11,984 nucleotides of DNA from Longimicrobiales bacterium (GCA_028280205.1 JANQME010000247.1:1-11984), one strand, 5' to 3'. Positions 1 through 7,962 are shown, counted from the stretch's first letter. Translations and numbers: made by a program. Notes: generated from the sequence alone by a model not told the origin.

Positions 1-1264
1 CGGCGACGACCAGGGACTCGGAGAGCTGGAGGCGAGCGAGCTGGACCGAGCCCGCGCCGATCGCCCGCCGCACCGCCAGGTCCCGCAGCCGCCGCTCCGA
101 GCGGACGAGGAAGAGATTCGTGACGTTCGTCGCAGCGATGAGCAGGACCATTCCCATGGCCGCCAGCAGCACCCAGAGCGAAGTCCGGGCGAAGCCGAGC
201 ATCTCGTCGTCCAGGGGACGCACGACCGGCTCGTGCAGCTCCATCAGCCGCGCGTACCGAGCCGAGCCACCGTACTGCTCGGGGAGACGGTGCGCCGTCT
301 CGCGCAGCCGGTCGCGGAGCGCCGCCATCTCCACACCCGGCGCGATCCGTCCCACCAGACGCATCCCGAAGCGACCGGGCGTGATGCCCTCGTTGCGCAT
401 GTCGTTGGGGATCCAGAGGAGCACACCCTCGTTGGGGAATCCGAAGTCGGGCCCCATGACGCCGATGACGGTCCGCACCCCACCACCGGCGTCGATCGCA
501 CGCCCGATCACGCCGGGCTCACCGCCGAACCAGTCGAGCCACGCCGCGTGGCTGATCACCGCCACTTCTTGTTCGTCGTCCGGCACCGGCAGCCGTCCCA
601 GGATCGGACGCACGCCCAGCGTCGAGAACATGGACGGGGTGGGCACGGACATCCGCACCCGCTCCACGCGGTCCCCCACGCGCAGCGTGTTGGTGAAGGA
701 GTTGAAGGTCCCCACGTCCTCGAGGACGTCGCCGAGCGCCCGGTACTCGAAGTAGAACTCGGCGGAGACGCCGAACTCCTCGGGAAAGTCGGAGCCGGGC
801 GCGGAGGCGGCGATGTAGACCAGCCGGTCCGCGTCGGGATAGGGGAGCGGCTCGATGAGGACCTTCTGCACCACGGCGAAGACCGCGGTGGTGATGCCCA
901 GCGTGGTCCCGATCGTGAGCACGGCCGTCGTGGTGAACGACGGCGCGCGTCGAAGCGAGCGCCACGCGAATCCGAGGTCCTGCCACCACGTCGTCATCAT
1001 CCCGTCTCCCGTTCGTGTGTTCCAGTCCGCTCGCGTGTCCCGGTCCGCTCCGACGCCTCGCCCACGGGCCGGCCACAGCCGCTCGAGGACACCGACCACG
1101 GCCAGGTCCCACGCCGTAGTCACCACGAAGAGCGCCAGACGGGCGCGTCCGCGGCTGCGGGCCCGAGCCCAGTCCCGCTCGATCTGCTCCTCCACGTCGG
1201 CGCCGAAGTCCTCCCGGAAGCGCGCCGGCAGCCAACCCGCCAGGCCGAGGAGCAGGCGCTTCAT
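1..1264 (-). CDS. ADOP-family FtsX/MacB-like permease, module A (C-terminal part outside window)
   Basis: The open frame starts at the ATG at 1264-1262 and runs off the left edge, so about 421 residues are visible of an expected ~850-900. Residues 1-88 form a prefix containing RFREDFGADVEEQIERDW and a probable extra membrane helix (about 43-61). The MacB-like core follows: QDLGFAWRSLRRAPSFT (95-111), first core membrane helix about 111-133, the VLIEPLPYP signature, and a large extracytoplasmic domain to about residue 375. The second core helix and the start of the first FtsX domain (LRDLAVRRAIGAG) lie at the edge. The gene starts 6 bases after the module A PadR stop, with no clear ribosome site of its own, which suggests coupling. 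The family consists of duplicated permeases encoded without an adjacent ABC ATPase; substrate unknown. The family call is firm. The C-terminal half cannot be judged here. Confidence 0.9.
   Translation of the reverse strand, partial: MKRLLLGLAGWLPARFREDFGADVEEQIERDWARARSRGRARLALFVVTTAWDLAVVGVLERLWPARGRGVGADRDTRADWNTRTGDGMMTTWWQDLGFAWRSLRRAPSFTTTAVLTIGTTLGITTAVFAVVQKVLIEPLPYPDADRLVYIAASAPGSDFPEEFGVSAEFYFEYRALGDVLEDVGTFNSFTNTLRVGDRVERVRMSVPTPSMFSTLGVRPILGRLPVPDDEQEVAVISHAAWLDWFGGEPGVIGRAIDAGGGVRTVIGVMGPDFGFPNEGVLLWIPNDMRNEGITPGRFGMRLVGRIAPGVEMAALRDRLRETAHRLPEQYGGSARYARLMELHEPVVRPLDDEMLGFARTSLWVLLAAMGMVLLIAATNVTNLFLVRSERRLRDLAVRRAIGAGSVQLARLQLSESLVVA
997..1010 (-). promoter_or_regulatory. Possible internal translation start at the prefix/core seam of the module A permease
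   Basis: Inside the permease gene, GGGAG (1010-1006) lies 5 bases before two tandem in-frame ATG codons (1000-998 and 997-995; residues 89 and 90). Residue 90 is exactly six residues before the conserved Asp of the core (MTTWWQD), where permeases without a prefix normally begin. It could give a prefix-less product or be a relic of the ancestral start. Whether ribosomes use it is unknown. Confidence 0.35.
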
Positions 1265-1270
1265 CGAGAG

Positions 1271-1612
1271 CTACGCCCGCCCCAGACGCTCTTCGGCGAG
1301 CGCGGCCGCCGCGCGCAGTCGACGCGCCTCCTCGGCCAGCGCGACCCGTCCGTCGTCCGACAGGCCGTAGTACCTGCGCGTCCTGCCCGGATGAGGCTCG
1401 ACGTCGAGCGGCGCGTCGACCTCGCGGACCAGACCCTCGCCCATGAGTCGTCCGAGGACCCGATACAGAGAAGCGGCCCGTGGGGTGAGCGCGCCTTCCG
1501 ACTCCTCCTCGACCGCGGACTTGATCGCGTAGCCGTAGCGGGGCCCGTCGGCCATCGCGAGCAGCACGTGGTAGTCGAGCGGCGGGAGGGCGTCGCCTCG
1601 CGTCGGCGTCAT
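1271..1612 (-). CDS. PadR-family transcriptional regulator, module A
   Basis: A 113-residue PadR-type winged-helix protein. The PadR opening LDYHVLLAMADGPRYGYAI (12-30) is followed by a recognition-helix region AASLYRVLGRLMGEGLV (46-62), a wing ending in GRTRRYYGLSDDG (76-88), and a C-terminal helix (about 88-112) of the kind PadR proteins use to dimerise. I chose the ATG at 1612-1610 because GGAG lies 6 bases upstream and the PadR fold begins at once; the frame stays open to 1819, but that extension crosses the divergent promoter region. It precedes the module A permease by 6 bases and diverges from the module B PadR. By analogy with PadR-ADOP pairs it probably represses its own operon. The RRYY wing places it with the module D PadR rather than its divergent neighbour. 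Confidence 0.92.
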   Translation of the reverse strand: MTPTRGDALPPLDYHVLLAMADGPRYGYAIKSAVEEESEGALTPRAASLYRVLGRLMGEGLVREVDAPLDVEPHPGRTRRYYGLSDDGRVALAEEARRLRAAAALAEERLGRA

Positions 1613-1657
1613 GTGCGTCTCCGTCCTCGCGGTGGGAGGCGGCCCGCATGCGGAGCA

Positions 1658-1692
1658 CCCCATAAATACTCTGTGGACATATATGTATGGGG
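1658..1692. promoter_or_regulatory. Dyad symmetry in divergent control region A (CCCCATA-N21-TATGGGG)
   Basis: Perfect 7-base inverted arms, CCCCATA at 1658-1664 and TATGGGG at 1686-1692, enclose the AT-rich core of the 177-bp region between the divergent PadR genes. Inside lies the perfect 10-base palindrome ACATATATGT (1677-1686). PadR operators are often dyads with ATGT/ACAT-like half sites, so this is a plausible operator overlapping a promoter. TGGACA at 1674-1679 could be a -35 box for the plus strand, but no good -10 follows at normal spacing. Symmetry is seen; function is inferred. Confidence 0.45.
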
Positions 1693-1730
1693 AGACTTTT
1701 CCTTCGCCGCAACGGCGATGCAACCCCTTC

Positions 1731-1755
1731 GATCCATACAGTGTCAGTATCGATG
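1731..1755. promoter_or_regulatory. Second dyad in control region A (ATAC-N7-GTAT core)
   Basis: An imperfect 25-base dyad has arms GATCCATAC (1731-1739) and GTATCGATG (1747-1755), pairing at 7 of 9 positions with 4 perfect central pairs, around a 7-base spacer. It ends 34 bases before the module B PadR start, where an autorepression site for that gene would be expected. It differs from the dyad at 1658-1692, so the two could serve the two different PadR proteins. No binding evidence. Confidence 0.4.
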
Positions 1756-1789
1756 ACGGGCGAGCCGACACCGACGGGGAGGTCAGGAG

Positions 1790-2113
1790 ATGGGAGAGGT
1801 GCTGGGCGGATTCGAGCATCGGGTGCTGCTGGCGATGATGCGCCTCGGATCGAGCAGCTACAGCGTGCCCATCGTGCGTGAGCTCGAGTCCCGCACGGGT
1901 CGGAGCGTTTCGCCGTCGGCGGTCTACGTGACGCTGCGGCGTCTGGAGCGCCGCGGCCTCCTCACGTCCAGAATGGTCCCGGTCGCCAGCGGCGAGGGCG
2001 GACGCCCCCGACGCGTCTTCGACGTCTCGCCCGAGGCGATCGAGGTGCTGCGCGAGGCCCGACGGGACTTCGACCGGCTCTGGGCCGGCGTCGACGCCCT
2101 GGACACGCCGTGA
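1790..2113 (+). CDS. PadR-family transcriptional regulator, module B
   Basis: A 107-residue PadR-type winged-helix repressor. It opens with GGFEHRVLLAMMRLGSSSYSV (6-26), then a recognition-helix segment SPSAVYVTLRRLERRGLL (41-58), a wing with EGGRPRRVFDVS (69-80), and a short C-terminal helix ending in RRDFDRLWAGVDAL (91-104). The ATG at 1790 is preceded by GGAGG with a 7-base spacer, and the protein starts directly at the PadR fold. Its TGA (2111-2113) overlaps the GTG start of the permease, so the two are surely co-transcribed and probably translationally coupled. The VYVTL and GGRPR features are shared with the module C PadR and absent from those of A and D. Its likely targets are the dyads just upstream. 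The effector is unknown. Confidence 0.93.
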   Translation: MGEVLGGFEHRVLLAMMRLGSSSYSVPIVRELESRTGRSVSPSAVYVTLRRLERRGLLTSRMVPVASGEGGRPRRVFDVSPEAIEVLREARRDFDRLWAGVDALDTP

Positions 2114-4746
2114 GCGGCCCGGGGCGTCTCGAGCGCCTTCTGCTCTCGGGCCTCGACCCCGACGACGTCGCCGACATCGTGCGCGACGTGCGGGAGCTGG
2201 CCCGCGACCGGGGCCGCCTGCGTCGCGTCTGGTACTGGGCCGAGCTCGTGAAGTATCCCGCGCGACTGCGGGCCGAACGGCTCCGCGAATGGCGGCGGGA
2301 ACGACATCGACATCGAACGGGAGGGGACGGGATGGACGTACTGTGGAGAGACGTGCGCTGGGCCCTGCGAGCGCTGGCGCGGAATCCGGGATTCACCACG
2401 GCCGCGGTGGGCGTCCTCGCCGTGAGCATGGGCGCCGGTGCTGCGGTCTTCGGCATCGTGGAGGGTGTTCTCCTCCGGCCCCTTCCGATCGCGGCGCCCG
2501 AGCGGGTCGTGTCGTTCTGGCTGGAAGGCGCCGAGGCGCGACGCGCGCGCATGACGCCGGGCAACTTCGTCGACCTCGCGAACGTGGACGGGGTCTTCGA
2601 GTCGGTCGCCGCCTTCGGTGCACGGACCGCCTCCTTCGCGCAAGAGGGAAATCCCGCCTTTCTCAGGGGCAGCGCCGTAACGCCCGACTACTTCCGCACC
2701 CTGGGGGTCGCTCCCCTCCGCGGGCGCACCTTTCGCGCCGACGACGCCGACGCGGGTCGACCCGTCGTGATCCTGAGCCACCACGTCTGGCAGCAGATGC
2801 TGGGTGCCGACCCCGACATCATCGGGCGCTCGGTGACCCTCGACGGGGCGAGCTTCGAGGTGCTGGGGATCGCCCCGCCGGGCGTCTACCCGACCGAGGC
2901 GACGGTCTCCGCGGAGCTGCCGTTCACGTCGGCGAACCAGGACTTCTTCGTCCTCCTCCGCTACGGTCCGCAGGGATGGGCCAACCGGCGCTCGCACGTG
3001 CTCGGGGCGATCGGACGCCTGGCTCCGGGCGTGGAGCCGGACGACGCCCATGCGCGACTGGCAGCGCTCACGGCCGAGCTCCAGGCAATCGAGCCGCTGA
3101 ACCGGAACGAGCGCTTCCTCATGACCTCCTTCACCGAGGAGGTGGTCGGCGACGTACGCCTCGCACTCGTCACCCTGCTGGCGAACGTGGGCCTGGTGCT
3201 CCTCATCGCGGTGGTGAACGTGGCGGCCCTCTTCGCACTGCGCGCCGAGGACCGGCGCCCGGAGCTGGCCGTGCGCACCGCGCTGGGCGCTCCGCGCGCT
3301 CGCCTCGTCCGTCAGGTCGCACTGGAGAGCACGCTGGTGGCGATCGTCTCGGCCACACTGGCGATCGTGATCGCGCACCTCGCGCTCCGCGCGATCCACT
3401 CCCTGGTCCCCTACCAGATCCCCCGTCTGGACACGGTGACGATCGGGGGCGCGCCGCTGGCGCTGACGCTGGCGACCGGATTCGCGGTGGCCGTCGTCTT
3501 CGGCGCGCTCCCGGCGGCGCGGATCGGGAGGGGCGTCGGCGGAAGCGAGCGTTCGCGGAGCCGTGACGGAGTCGGGACCCGGGAACGCCGCCTGCAGGCG
3601 ACCGTGGTCGCATTTCAGGCCGCCCTCTCCGTGGTCGTGCTCGTGGGCGCCGCGCTGCTCACGCGCAGCTACGCCGAGCTCCGGTCGGTCGACGCCGGCT
3701 TCGACGCGCACGACGCGTGGGTCATGTCGATCCCGACCCGGGGCGAGGCGCTGCAGGAGATCACGCGCGAGGTGCGGGCGCTTCCCGGAGTCGAAGCCGC
3801 CGCCGTCGCGTACGACCACCCGCTCCAGCGCAACTGGGGCGACGGCTTTCGGATCGTCGGGCAGGCCCGGTCGGATACGGACCCGCCGACGTCCGCAAGC
3901 CTCCGACCCTTCGGGCCCGGATACTTCGAGACCGTCGGCATCGACGTCGTCGTGGGCCGGGCACCCGACGAGGTCGACATGGCGGAAGAGATCGGGCCCG
4001 CCGTGGTCAACGAGACGTTCGCCCGGACCTTCTTCCCGGAGGGATCACCCCTCGGCCGGGTGATCGAGGTGCCCACGGCGCAGCGCATCTGGGGAAGCGA
4101 CGGTCGGTTCACCATCGTCGGGGTGGTGGCCGACGTGCGCTTCCTGGGGCCGCGACAGCCTGCGGGCCCGGCGCTCTACGTTCCACTCAGCCACTTCCCG
4201 ACCTCGGCCTCGACGCTCCTGGTGCGCGCGTCCGGCGACGACGCGGCCCTCCTCGCGGCGGTGCGCGAGATCGTGTCGCGCGTCGATCCGACGGTGGGCG
4301 TGCAGGAAGCCCGCCCGCTGGGCGACATCCTCGATGACCTCCTCGCTCGCCCGCGCTTCAACATGTTCCTGCTCGCCGCCTTCGGGACGATCGGACTCGC
4401 CCTGTGCGCGCTCGGCACGTACGGTCTGGTGAGCCGCGTGGTGTCGACGCGCACGCACGAGATCGCCGTCCGCCTGGCGCTGGGCGCTCGGGCGCCGAAG
4501 GTCGCCGGCGGTGTGCTCGCGAGCGCGGCCCGGCCGATGCTCGCGGGCATGGTCGTGGGGCTCCTGGTCGCCGGCGGCCTCGCCCGGACGATCGAGTCGC
4601 TCCTCTTCGGCGTGAGCCACGGGGACGTCCTCAGCTTCGTCGCGGGTCCCCTCCTGGTGCTGGTGGCCGGGCTGCTCGCGGCGACATGGCCCACCCTCCG
4701 GGCGCTGGCGGTCGATCCCGCCGTGACGCTGCGCGCCGAGCCGTGA
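2110..4746 (+). CDS. ADOP-family FtsX/MacB-like permease, module B
   Basis: A complete 878-residue ADOP permease. A cytoplasmic prefix (1-74) carries RVWYWAELV (39-47), resembling the WYW prefix of the module C permease (NCBI 'permease prefix domain 2' type, from memory). The first half has a helix at about 97-120 with VLLRPLP, a large periplasmic domain, and an FtsX domain with helices about 352-377, 404-428 and 449-470 and the signature ELAVRTALGAPRARLVRQ. The second half repeats this: helix about 497-520, periplasmic domain to about 745, and FtsX helices about 751-775, 803-828 and 840-860 with HEIAVRLALGARAPKV. The GTG start at 2110 overlaps the PadR stop (GTGA) and has no clear ribosome site, fitting coupled translation. 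No ATPase domain or neighbouring ATPase. The substrate is unknown; membership in the MacB/FtsX superfamily is firm, drug export would be a guess. Confidence 0.95.
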   Translation: MSGPGRLERLLLSGLDPDDVADIVRDVRELARDRGRLRRVWYWAELVKYPARLRAERLREWRRERHRHRTGGDGMDVLWRDVRWALRALARNPGFTTAAVGVLAVSMGAGAAVFGIVEGVLLRPLPIAAPERVVSFWLEGAEARRARMTPGNFVDLANVDGVFESVAAFGARTASFAQEGNPAFLRGSAVTPDYFRTLGVAPLRGRTFRADDADAGRPVVILSHHVWQQMLGADPDIIGRSVTLDGASFEVLGIAPPGVYPTEATVSAELPFTSANQDFFVLLRYGPQGWANRRSHVLGAIGRLAPGVEPDDAHARLAALTAELQAIEPLNRNERFLMTSFTEEVVGDVRLALVTLLANVGLVLLIAVVNVAALFALRAEDRRPELAVRTALGAPRARLVRQVALESTLVAIVSATLAIVIAHLALRAIHSLVPYQIPRLDTVTIGGAPLALTLATGFAVAVVFGALPAARIGRGVGGSERSRSRDGVGTRERRLQATVVAFQAALSVVVLVGAALLTRSYAELRSVDAGFDAHDAWVMSIPTRGEALQEITREVRALPGVEAAAVAYDHPLQRNWGDGFRIVGQARSDTDPPTSASLRPFGPGYFETVGIDVVVGRAPDEVDMAEEIGPAVVNETFARTFFPEGSPLGRVIEVPTAQRIWGSDGRFTIVGVVADVRFLGPRQPAGPALYVPLSHFPTSASTLLVRASGDDAALLAAVREIVSRVDPTVGVQEARPLGDILDDLLARPRFNMFLLAAFGTIGLALCALGTYGLVSRVVSTRTHEIAVRLALGARAPKVAGGVLASAARPMLAGMVVGLLVAGGLARTIESLLFGVSHGDVLSFVAGPLLVLVAGLLAATWPTLRALAVDPAVTLRAEP
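2319..2334 (+). promoter_or_regulatory. Strong internal ribosome site and ATG at the prefix/core seam of the module B permease
   Basis: GGGAGGGG (2319-2326) precedes an in-frame ATG (2332-2334, residue 75) with 5 bases after the purine run. That is a better initiation site than the gene's own GTG at 2110. Residue 75 is six residues before the conserved Asp of the core (MDVLWRD), the same position as in the module A permease. A prefix-less 804-residue permease could be made from the same message. Function is inferred. Confidence 0.45.
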
Positions 4747-4761
4747 TGCCGAGGCCCGCGA

Positions 4762-4792
4762 GGCCCGCCGGGACGGTCACCCCCGGCGGGCC
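4762..4792. terminator. Bidirectional hairpin between convergent permease genes
   Basis: GGCCCGCCGGG (4762-4772) and CCCGGCGGGCC (4782-4792) form a perfect 11-bp, nearly all G-C stem with a 9-base loop. It lies between the module B stop (4744-4746) and the module C stop (TAG, 4798-4800), so it would act on both strands. Neither side has a T-tract, so it may be a non-canonical or Rho-assisted terminator, or a 3' end stabiliser. Confidence 0.7.
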
Positions 4793-4797
4793 CCCTG

Positions 4798-7503
4798 CTA
4801 CTCGGCCCGGATCGCGTCCCTCGGGTCGATGCGGGCCGCGCGCCGGGCCGGCCACCAACTCGCAAAGAGCCCGACCGCGACGACGATGGCCCCGGCGGCC
4901 CCGTAGACGCGCGGATCCCTCGCGTCGACGTCGTACAGCAGCTGCTCGAGCCCACCGGTGAGAACGGCCCCGAGCCACAGCCCCGCGAGGGCGCCGACCA
5001 CGACGTCGGCGAGGGCTCCGCGCAGCACCGCGCGCTGGACCGATCCCTCGGACGCACCCAGGGCGCGCCGCACCCCGATCTCCGAGGTGCGACGGGTGAC
5101 GCGGAAGGAGAAGACCCCGTAGATGCCGAGTCCGGCGAGGAGGAGCGCCGTCGCGGCGAAGGCCATCCAGAAGCGTCCCCAGACGTGGTACCGTCCCAGC
5201 CGCCGCTCCGCCAGCGACGTCATCGTCTCGACGCTCCGGAGCGGGAGGGTGCGGTCGAGCGCGTAGACGTGACGGCCCAGGAGCGCGGCGTCGACCGCGT
5301 CGCGTCGAGCCGCGCGGACCGCGAGCGTCGGGTACGCCAGACCCCACCGACCCACCCGCAGGGACGCCTGGCCGACGCCGACCTGGCTCAGCGGCAGGTA
5401 GACCCCGGCCTCGCCCCCCGGATCGCCGGGGCGCTCCCAGAGGTCGGGCAGGACGCCGACGACCTCGACCCACGGCTCGGCGGCGGCGTCCGTATCCGCC
5501 GCGTCCGCGTCACCCAGCCGCAGTCGCGTCCCGACCGGACTCCGCCCGGGCAGCCAGCGCTCGGCGAAGCTCCGGTTCACCAGCGCGACCGGAGCCGAGC
5601 CCGCCCGGTCGGAGTCGTCGAAGCGGCGCCCTTCGAGCGGCTCGACGTCGAAGACGTCGAAGTACCCGGCGTCGACCGTGACGACGCCGACTTCCCGGGC
5701 GTCGGCGGGCCCGACGGGCTGGTCCTCGAGGTGGAAGGGAACGGGCCACGGCGCGTCGAGGGGCACGCTCGTGGCGACGGTCGCGGCACGTACCGCCGGG
5801 TCGGAGGCGAGCCGCCGAGCGAGCTCCTCGAGCAGGCGCCGCTGACCGTCGAGCGAGGCGTACGCACCCGCGCGACCCGTCGCGGAGGGGAGGCTGAGCC
5901 GGAGCACCGTCACGTCCTCGTCGACGAGCCGCTCGGTGGTGCCGGCGACGTTGAGCGCGCTTCGGGCCACGGAGACCGCGGCGACCAGGAGACCGGCGGT
6001 GAGCGCGAGCTGGCCCACCAGGATCCCGCGCTGCATCCGCCCCTTCCCCTCCCCACCCGACCCCCGCCGGGTCAGGCTGCTCGCCTTCGCGACGGTGAGG
6101 GACGGCGCGAGTCCCGCGAGGAGCGCGGTCGCCGCCGTGACTCCGACCGTGACGGCGAGCGTCTCGGGGCTGAGGCCGACGTCCCACCAGAAGAGCGAGT
6201 CGGAGCCGTGCGGGAGGTCGAAGACGCCTACCCCCGTGCCGACCCGGTTGAACCACTCGACGCCCAGGAAGGCGAGGGCCACGCCGAGCAGCGCCGCGGC
6301 GGCGGAGACGAGGAGCGACTCGGCGACGAGCTGGCGGACGATCGAGCCGCGCGTCGCGCCGAGCGCACGCCTCACCGCGAGGTCGCGTCGACGGTGGAAG
6401 CCGCGGATGAGCAGGAGGTTGGCCACGTTCGCGCAGCAGACGACGAGCACCAGCGTGGCGCCGAGCAGGATGCGGAAGACCGTGCGGATGAAGTCGTCCC
6501 CGACGTACTCGTCGGCGAAGCTCCGCAGCAAGGCCGAGATCCCCGCGTTCGTGTCCGGCCAGGCGGCGGCGAGCCCCTCGGTAATCCCGTCGAACTCCGC
6601 GCGCGCCGCCTCCAGGGTCGCGCCGTTGCGGAGGCGCCCGAAGACGTCGAGCCGCCCCCTGCCGCGCTCGAGGGTCGAGAGATCCAGACGGAGGGGAAGC
6701 CAGAAGGCCTCGGCGATCGGGAAGCCGAAGCCCTCGGGCATCACCCCCACGACGGTGTGCGGCCGGCCGTCGGCGACCACGTCGCGCCCGACGATCGACG
6801 GATCCGCTCCGAAGCGCCCCCGCCAGAGACGATGGCTGAGCAGGATCACGGGCGGGGCGCCCGGCACGGTCTCGGCCTCGGTGAAGCTCCGTCCGAGCGC
6901 CGCCTCCACCCTCAGCAGGTCGAAGGAGTTGGCCGAGATGGCGACCCCCGTGTGGCGGTCCGGCGGCGCGCCCTCGACGGCGAAGGCGATCTCGCGCTCG
7001 ACGTAGGCGCCGAGGTCCACGAAGGCCTGCTGCGCTTCGCGCCACGCGAGGTAGTCGTGCGGGGTGACGGCGAGCCACGTCTCCCCGGCGGCGAGCCGCG
7101 CCCGCTCGAAGTGGACGAGCCGATCGGCCTCGTCGAAGGGAAGGCCCGCCAGCACCGTGCCCCACACGATCGAGAAGGCGGTCGACACCGCGCCGATCCC
7201 GATGGCGAGCGGCACGACCGTCGAGACGAGGTGGGCGGGGCGACGCGCGAGGGCCCGGGCCGCCCGCCGGACGTCGGCGCCCAGCGTCCGCACGGCACCC
7301 GAGGGCGCGACATCGGCGGGGCCGGGCACGGGCAGGACGAGCGCCACCATCGCCTGGCGCCAGTACCAGAGGTGCGCCCGCAGCGCCGACCGACGACGCA
7401 TCGCGTGGAAGCGTTCCTCCAGGTCTCCGAGCAAATAGTCGCGGGTCGGACCGTGGAGCCGGCGCTCCAGGAGTCTCCGGGCCAGACGCGGTGGGGCGCT
7501 CAT
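4798..7503 (-). CDS. ADOP-family FtsX/MacB-like permease, module C (permease prefix domain 2 type)
   Basis: A complete 901-residue ADOP permease. The prefix (1-70) reads RLARRLLERRL...YLLGDLEERF...LWYWRQAMVALV, the pattern I know as permease prefix domain 2. Half one has a helix at about 96-118, a periplasmic domain to about 340, then FtsX helices about 341-366, 394-416 and 447-468 with DLAVRRALGATRGSIVRQ. Half two has a helix at about 492-514, a periplasmic domain to about 770, and helices about 777-800, 827-850 and 867-886 with SEIGVRRALGASEGSVQR. The ATG at 7503 overlaps the PadR TGA (ATGA), with AAGGTGG just upstream inside the PadR gene. The frame is open to 8133, but that extension would swallow the PadR gene. 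The first-helix signature is degenerate (VLAGLPF instead of VLLRPLPY). Substrate and partner ATPase are unknown. Confidence 0.95.
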   Translation of the reverse strand: MSAPPRLARRLLERRLHGPTRDYLLGDLEERFHAMRRRSALRAHLWYWRQAMVALVLPVPGPADVAPSGAVRTLGADVRRAARALARRPAHLVSTVVPLAIGIGAVSTAFSIVWGTVLAGLPFDEADRLVHFERARLAAGETWLAVTPHDYLAWREAQQAFVDLGAYVEREIAFAVEGAPPDRHTGVAISANSFDLLRVEAALGRSFTEAETVPGAPPVILLSHRLWRGRFGADPSIVGRDVVADGRPHTVVGVMPEGFGFPIAEAFWLPLRLDLSTLERGRGRLDVFGRLRNGATLEAARAEFDGITEGLAAAWPDTNAGISALLRSFADEYVGDDFIRTVFRILLGATLVLVVCCANVANLLLIRGFHRRRDLAVRRALGATRGSIVRQLVAESLLVSAAAALLGVALAFLGVEWFNRVGTGVGVFDLPHGSDSLFWWDVGLSPETLAVTVGVTAATALLAGLAPSLTVAKASSLTRRGSGGEGKGRMQRGILVGQLALTAGLLVAAVSVARSALNVAGTTERLVDEDVTVLRLSLPSATGRAGAYASLDGQRRLLEELARRLASDPAVRAATVATSVPLDAPWPVPFHLEDQPVGPADAREVGVVTVDAGYFDVFDVEPLEGRRFDDSDRAGSAPVALVNRSFAERWLPGRSPVGTRLRLGDADAADTDAAAEPWVEVVGVLPDLWERPGDPGGEAGVYLPLSQVGVGQASLRVGRWGLAYPTLAVRAARRDAVDAALLGRHVYALDRTLPLRSVETMTSLAERRLGRYHVWGRFWMAFAATALLLAGLGIYGVFSFRVTRRTSEIGVRRALGASEGSVQRAVLRGALADVVVGALAGLWLGAVLTGGLEQLLYDVDARDPRVYGAAGAIVVAVGLFASWWPARRAARIDPRDAIRAE
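7291..7293 (-). promoter_or_regulatory. In-frame GTG at the prefix/core seam of the module C permease
   Basis: Residue 71 is encoded by GTG and is exactly six residues before the conserved Asp of the core (VRTLGAD), matching the seam codons of the other three permeases. Unlike them it has no Shine-Dalgarno-like sequence upstream, so active initiation is unlikely here. It is listed because the position matches. Confidence 0.2.
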
Positions 7504-7841
7504 CTCTCGTCCACCTTGAGGGGGTCGAACGCGAGCCCGTCCCAGAGGCGAGCCCGCTCGAGACGGGTGCGCCGGAGCTCGGCGATTCCGGCGTCGGTGA
7601 GGGCGAACACCTTGCGAGGCCGCCCACCGCGCTCGGGGCCCGCGAGCTCGACACCGGTCTCGACGTATCCCTTCTCCGCCAGGCGGGAGAGCGTCACGTA
7701 CACGGAGGCGATCGAGACGTCCCGGGCGGTCGCGGAGAGGATCTCCTCGTGGATCGACGCTCCGTATCCGCCGCCTCGCAGCCGCCCGACGGCGAGAAGG
7801 ACGATCTCTTCGAACTCGCCCAGATTCGTGCCCTTCCCCAT
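7500..7841 (-). CDS. PadR-family transcriptional regulator, module C
   Basis: A 113-residue PadR-type winged-helix protein. LGEFEEIVLLAVGRLRGGGYG (7-27) is the typical opening, followed by HEEI, the recognition-helix region VSIASVYVTLSRLAEKGYV (42-60), a wing with PERGGRPRKVFALTDAG (69-85), and a C-terminal helix RRTRLERARLWDGL (90-103). I chose the ATG at 7841-7839 because a GAGGGG run sits just upstream and the PadR fold starts after a few residues; the frame is open a further 19 codons into the AT-rich island, but that extension is not PadR-like. Its TGA overlaps the permease ATG. It resembles the module B PadR (VYVTL, GGRPR), and both head permeases with a WYW prefix. Probable autorepressor of its operon. 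Confidence 0.93.
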   Translation of the reverse strand: MGKGTNLGEFEEIVLLAVGRLRGGGYGASIHEEILSATARDVSIASVYVTLSRLAEKGYVETGVELAGPERGGRPRKVFALTDAGIAELRRTRLERARLWDGLAFDPLKVDER

Positions 7842-7878
7842 CCGCCCCTCCCCTTCCGGCCGCCGTCGAGACGCCGCC

Positions 7879-7917
7879 AAACAAATAAACAAAATCAAAT
7901 GATACGAGAATGTTGAA
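7879..7917. promoter_or_regulatory. AT-rich island in divergent control region B
   Basis: This 39-base stretch has only 9 G or C, in sharp contrast to its surroundings. It begins 38 bases upstream of the module C PadR ATG and includes repeated CAAA/AAAC units and GATACGAGAATG. It is the obvious place for a minus-strand promoter and PadR operator. I could not fix a convincing -35/-10 pair, and no strong palindrome is present, so the assignment rests on position and composition. Confidence 0.45.
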
Positions 7918-7962
7918 CGAGCGGGCCGGCCGGGTCAAGCGGGGCGGCCCCGTCCCCGACCG

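Noticed and set aside
1613..1819. Extension of the module A PadR to a start at 1819 (182 residues)
   Set aside because: The extra 69 residues are not PadR-like, run through the AT-rich divergent promoter and overlap the module B PadR start. The ATG at 1612 has a good ribosome site.
6034..6060. GSGGEGKG in the module C permease (residues 481-488), resembling a Walker A P-loop
   Set aside because: It lacks the Ser/Thr after Lys and a Walker B or ABC signature. It sits in the short linker between the two permease halves, where the other ADOPs also have glycine/arginine-rich linkers.
7879..7900. Repeated CAAA/AAAC units as a possible tandem repeat or CRISPR remnant
   Set aside because: The units are too short and irregular, and no spacer structure is present. 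They are better explained as an AT-rich promoter segment.
5185..7902. A 905-codon plus-strand open frame opposite the module C permease and PadR
   Set aside because: Its translation is rich in Arg, Glu, Asp, Gly, Pro and His without domain motifs, as expected for the antisense of a GC-rich gene. The opposite strand encodes clear PadR and permease signatures. The long antisense frames at 233-1756, 1924-3819 and 10435-11208 fail for the same reason.
7921..7935. GGCCGGCC palindrome in control region B as a possible operator
   Set aside because: Short all-GC palindromes are frequent by chance at this base composition, and it matches no PadR-like half site.
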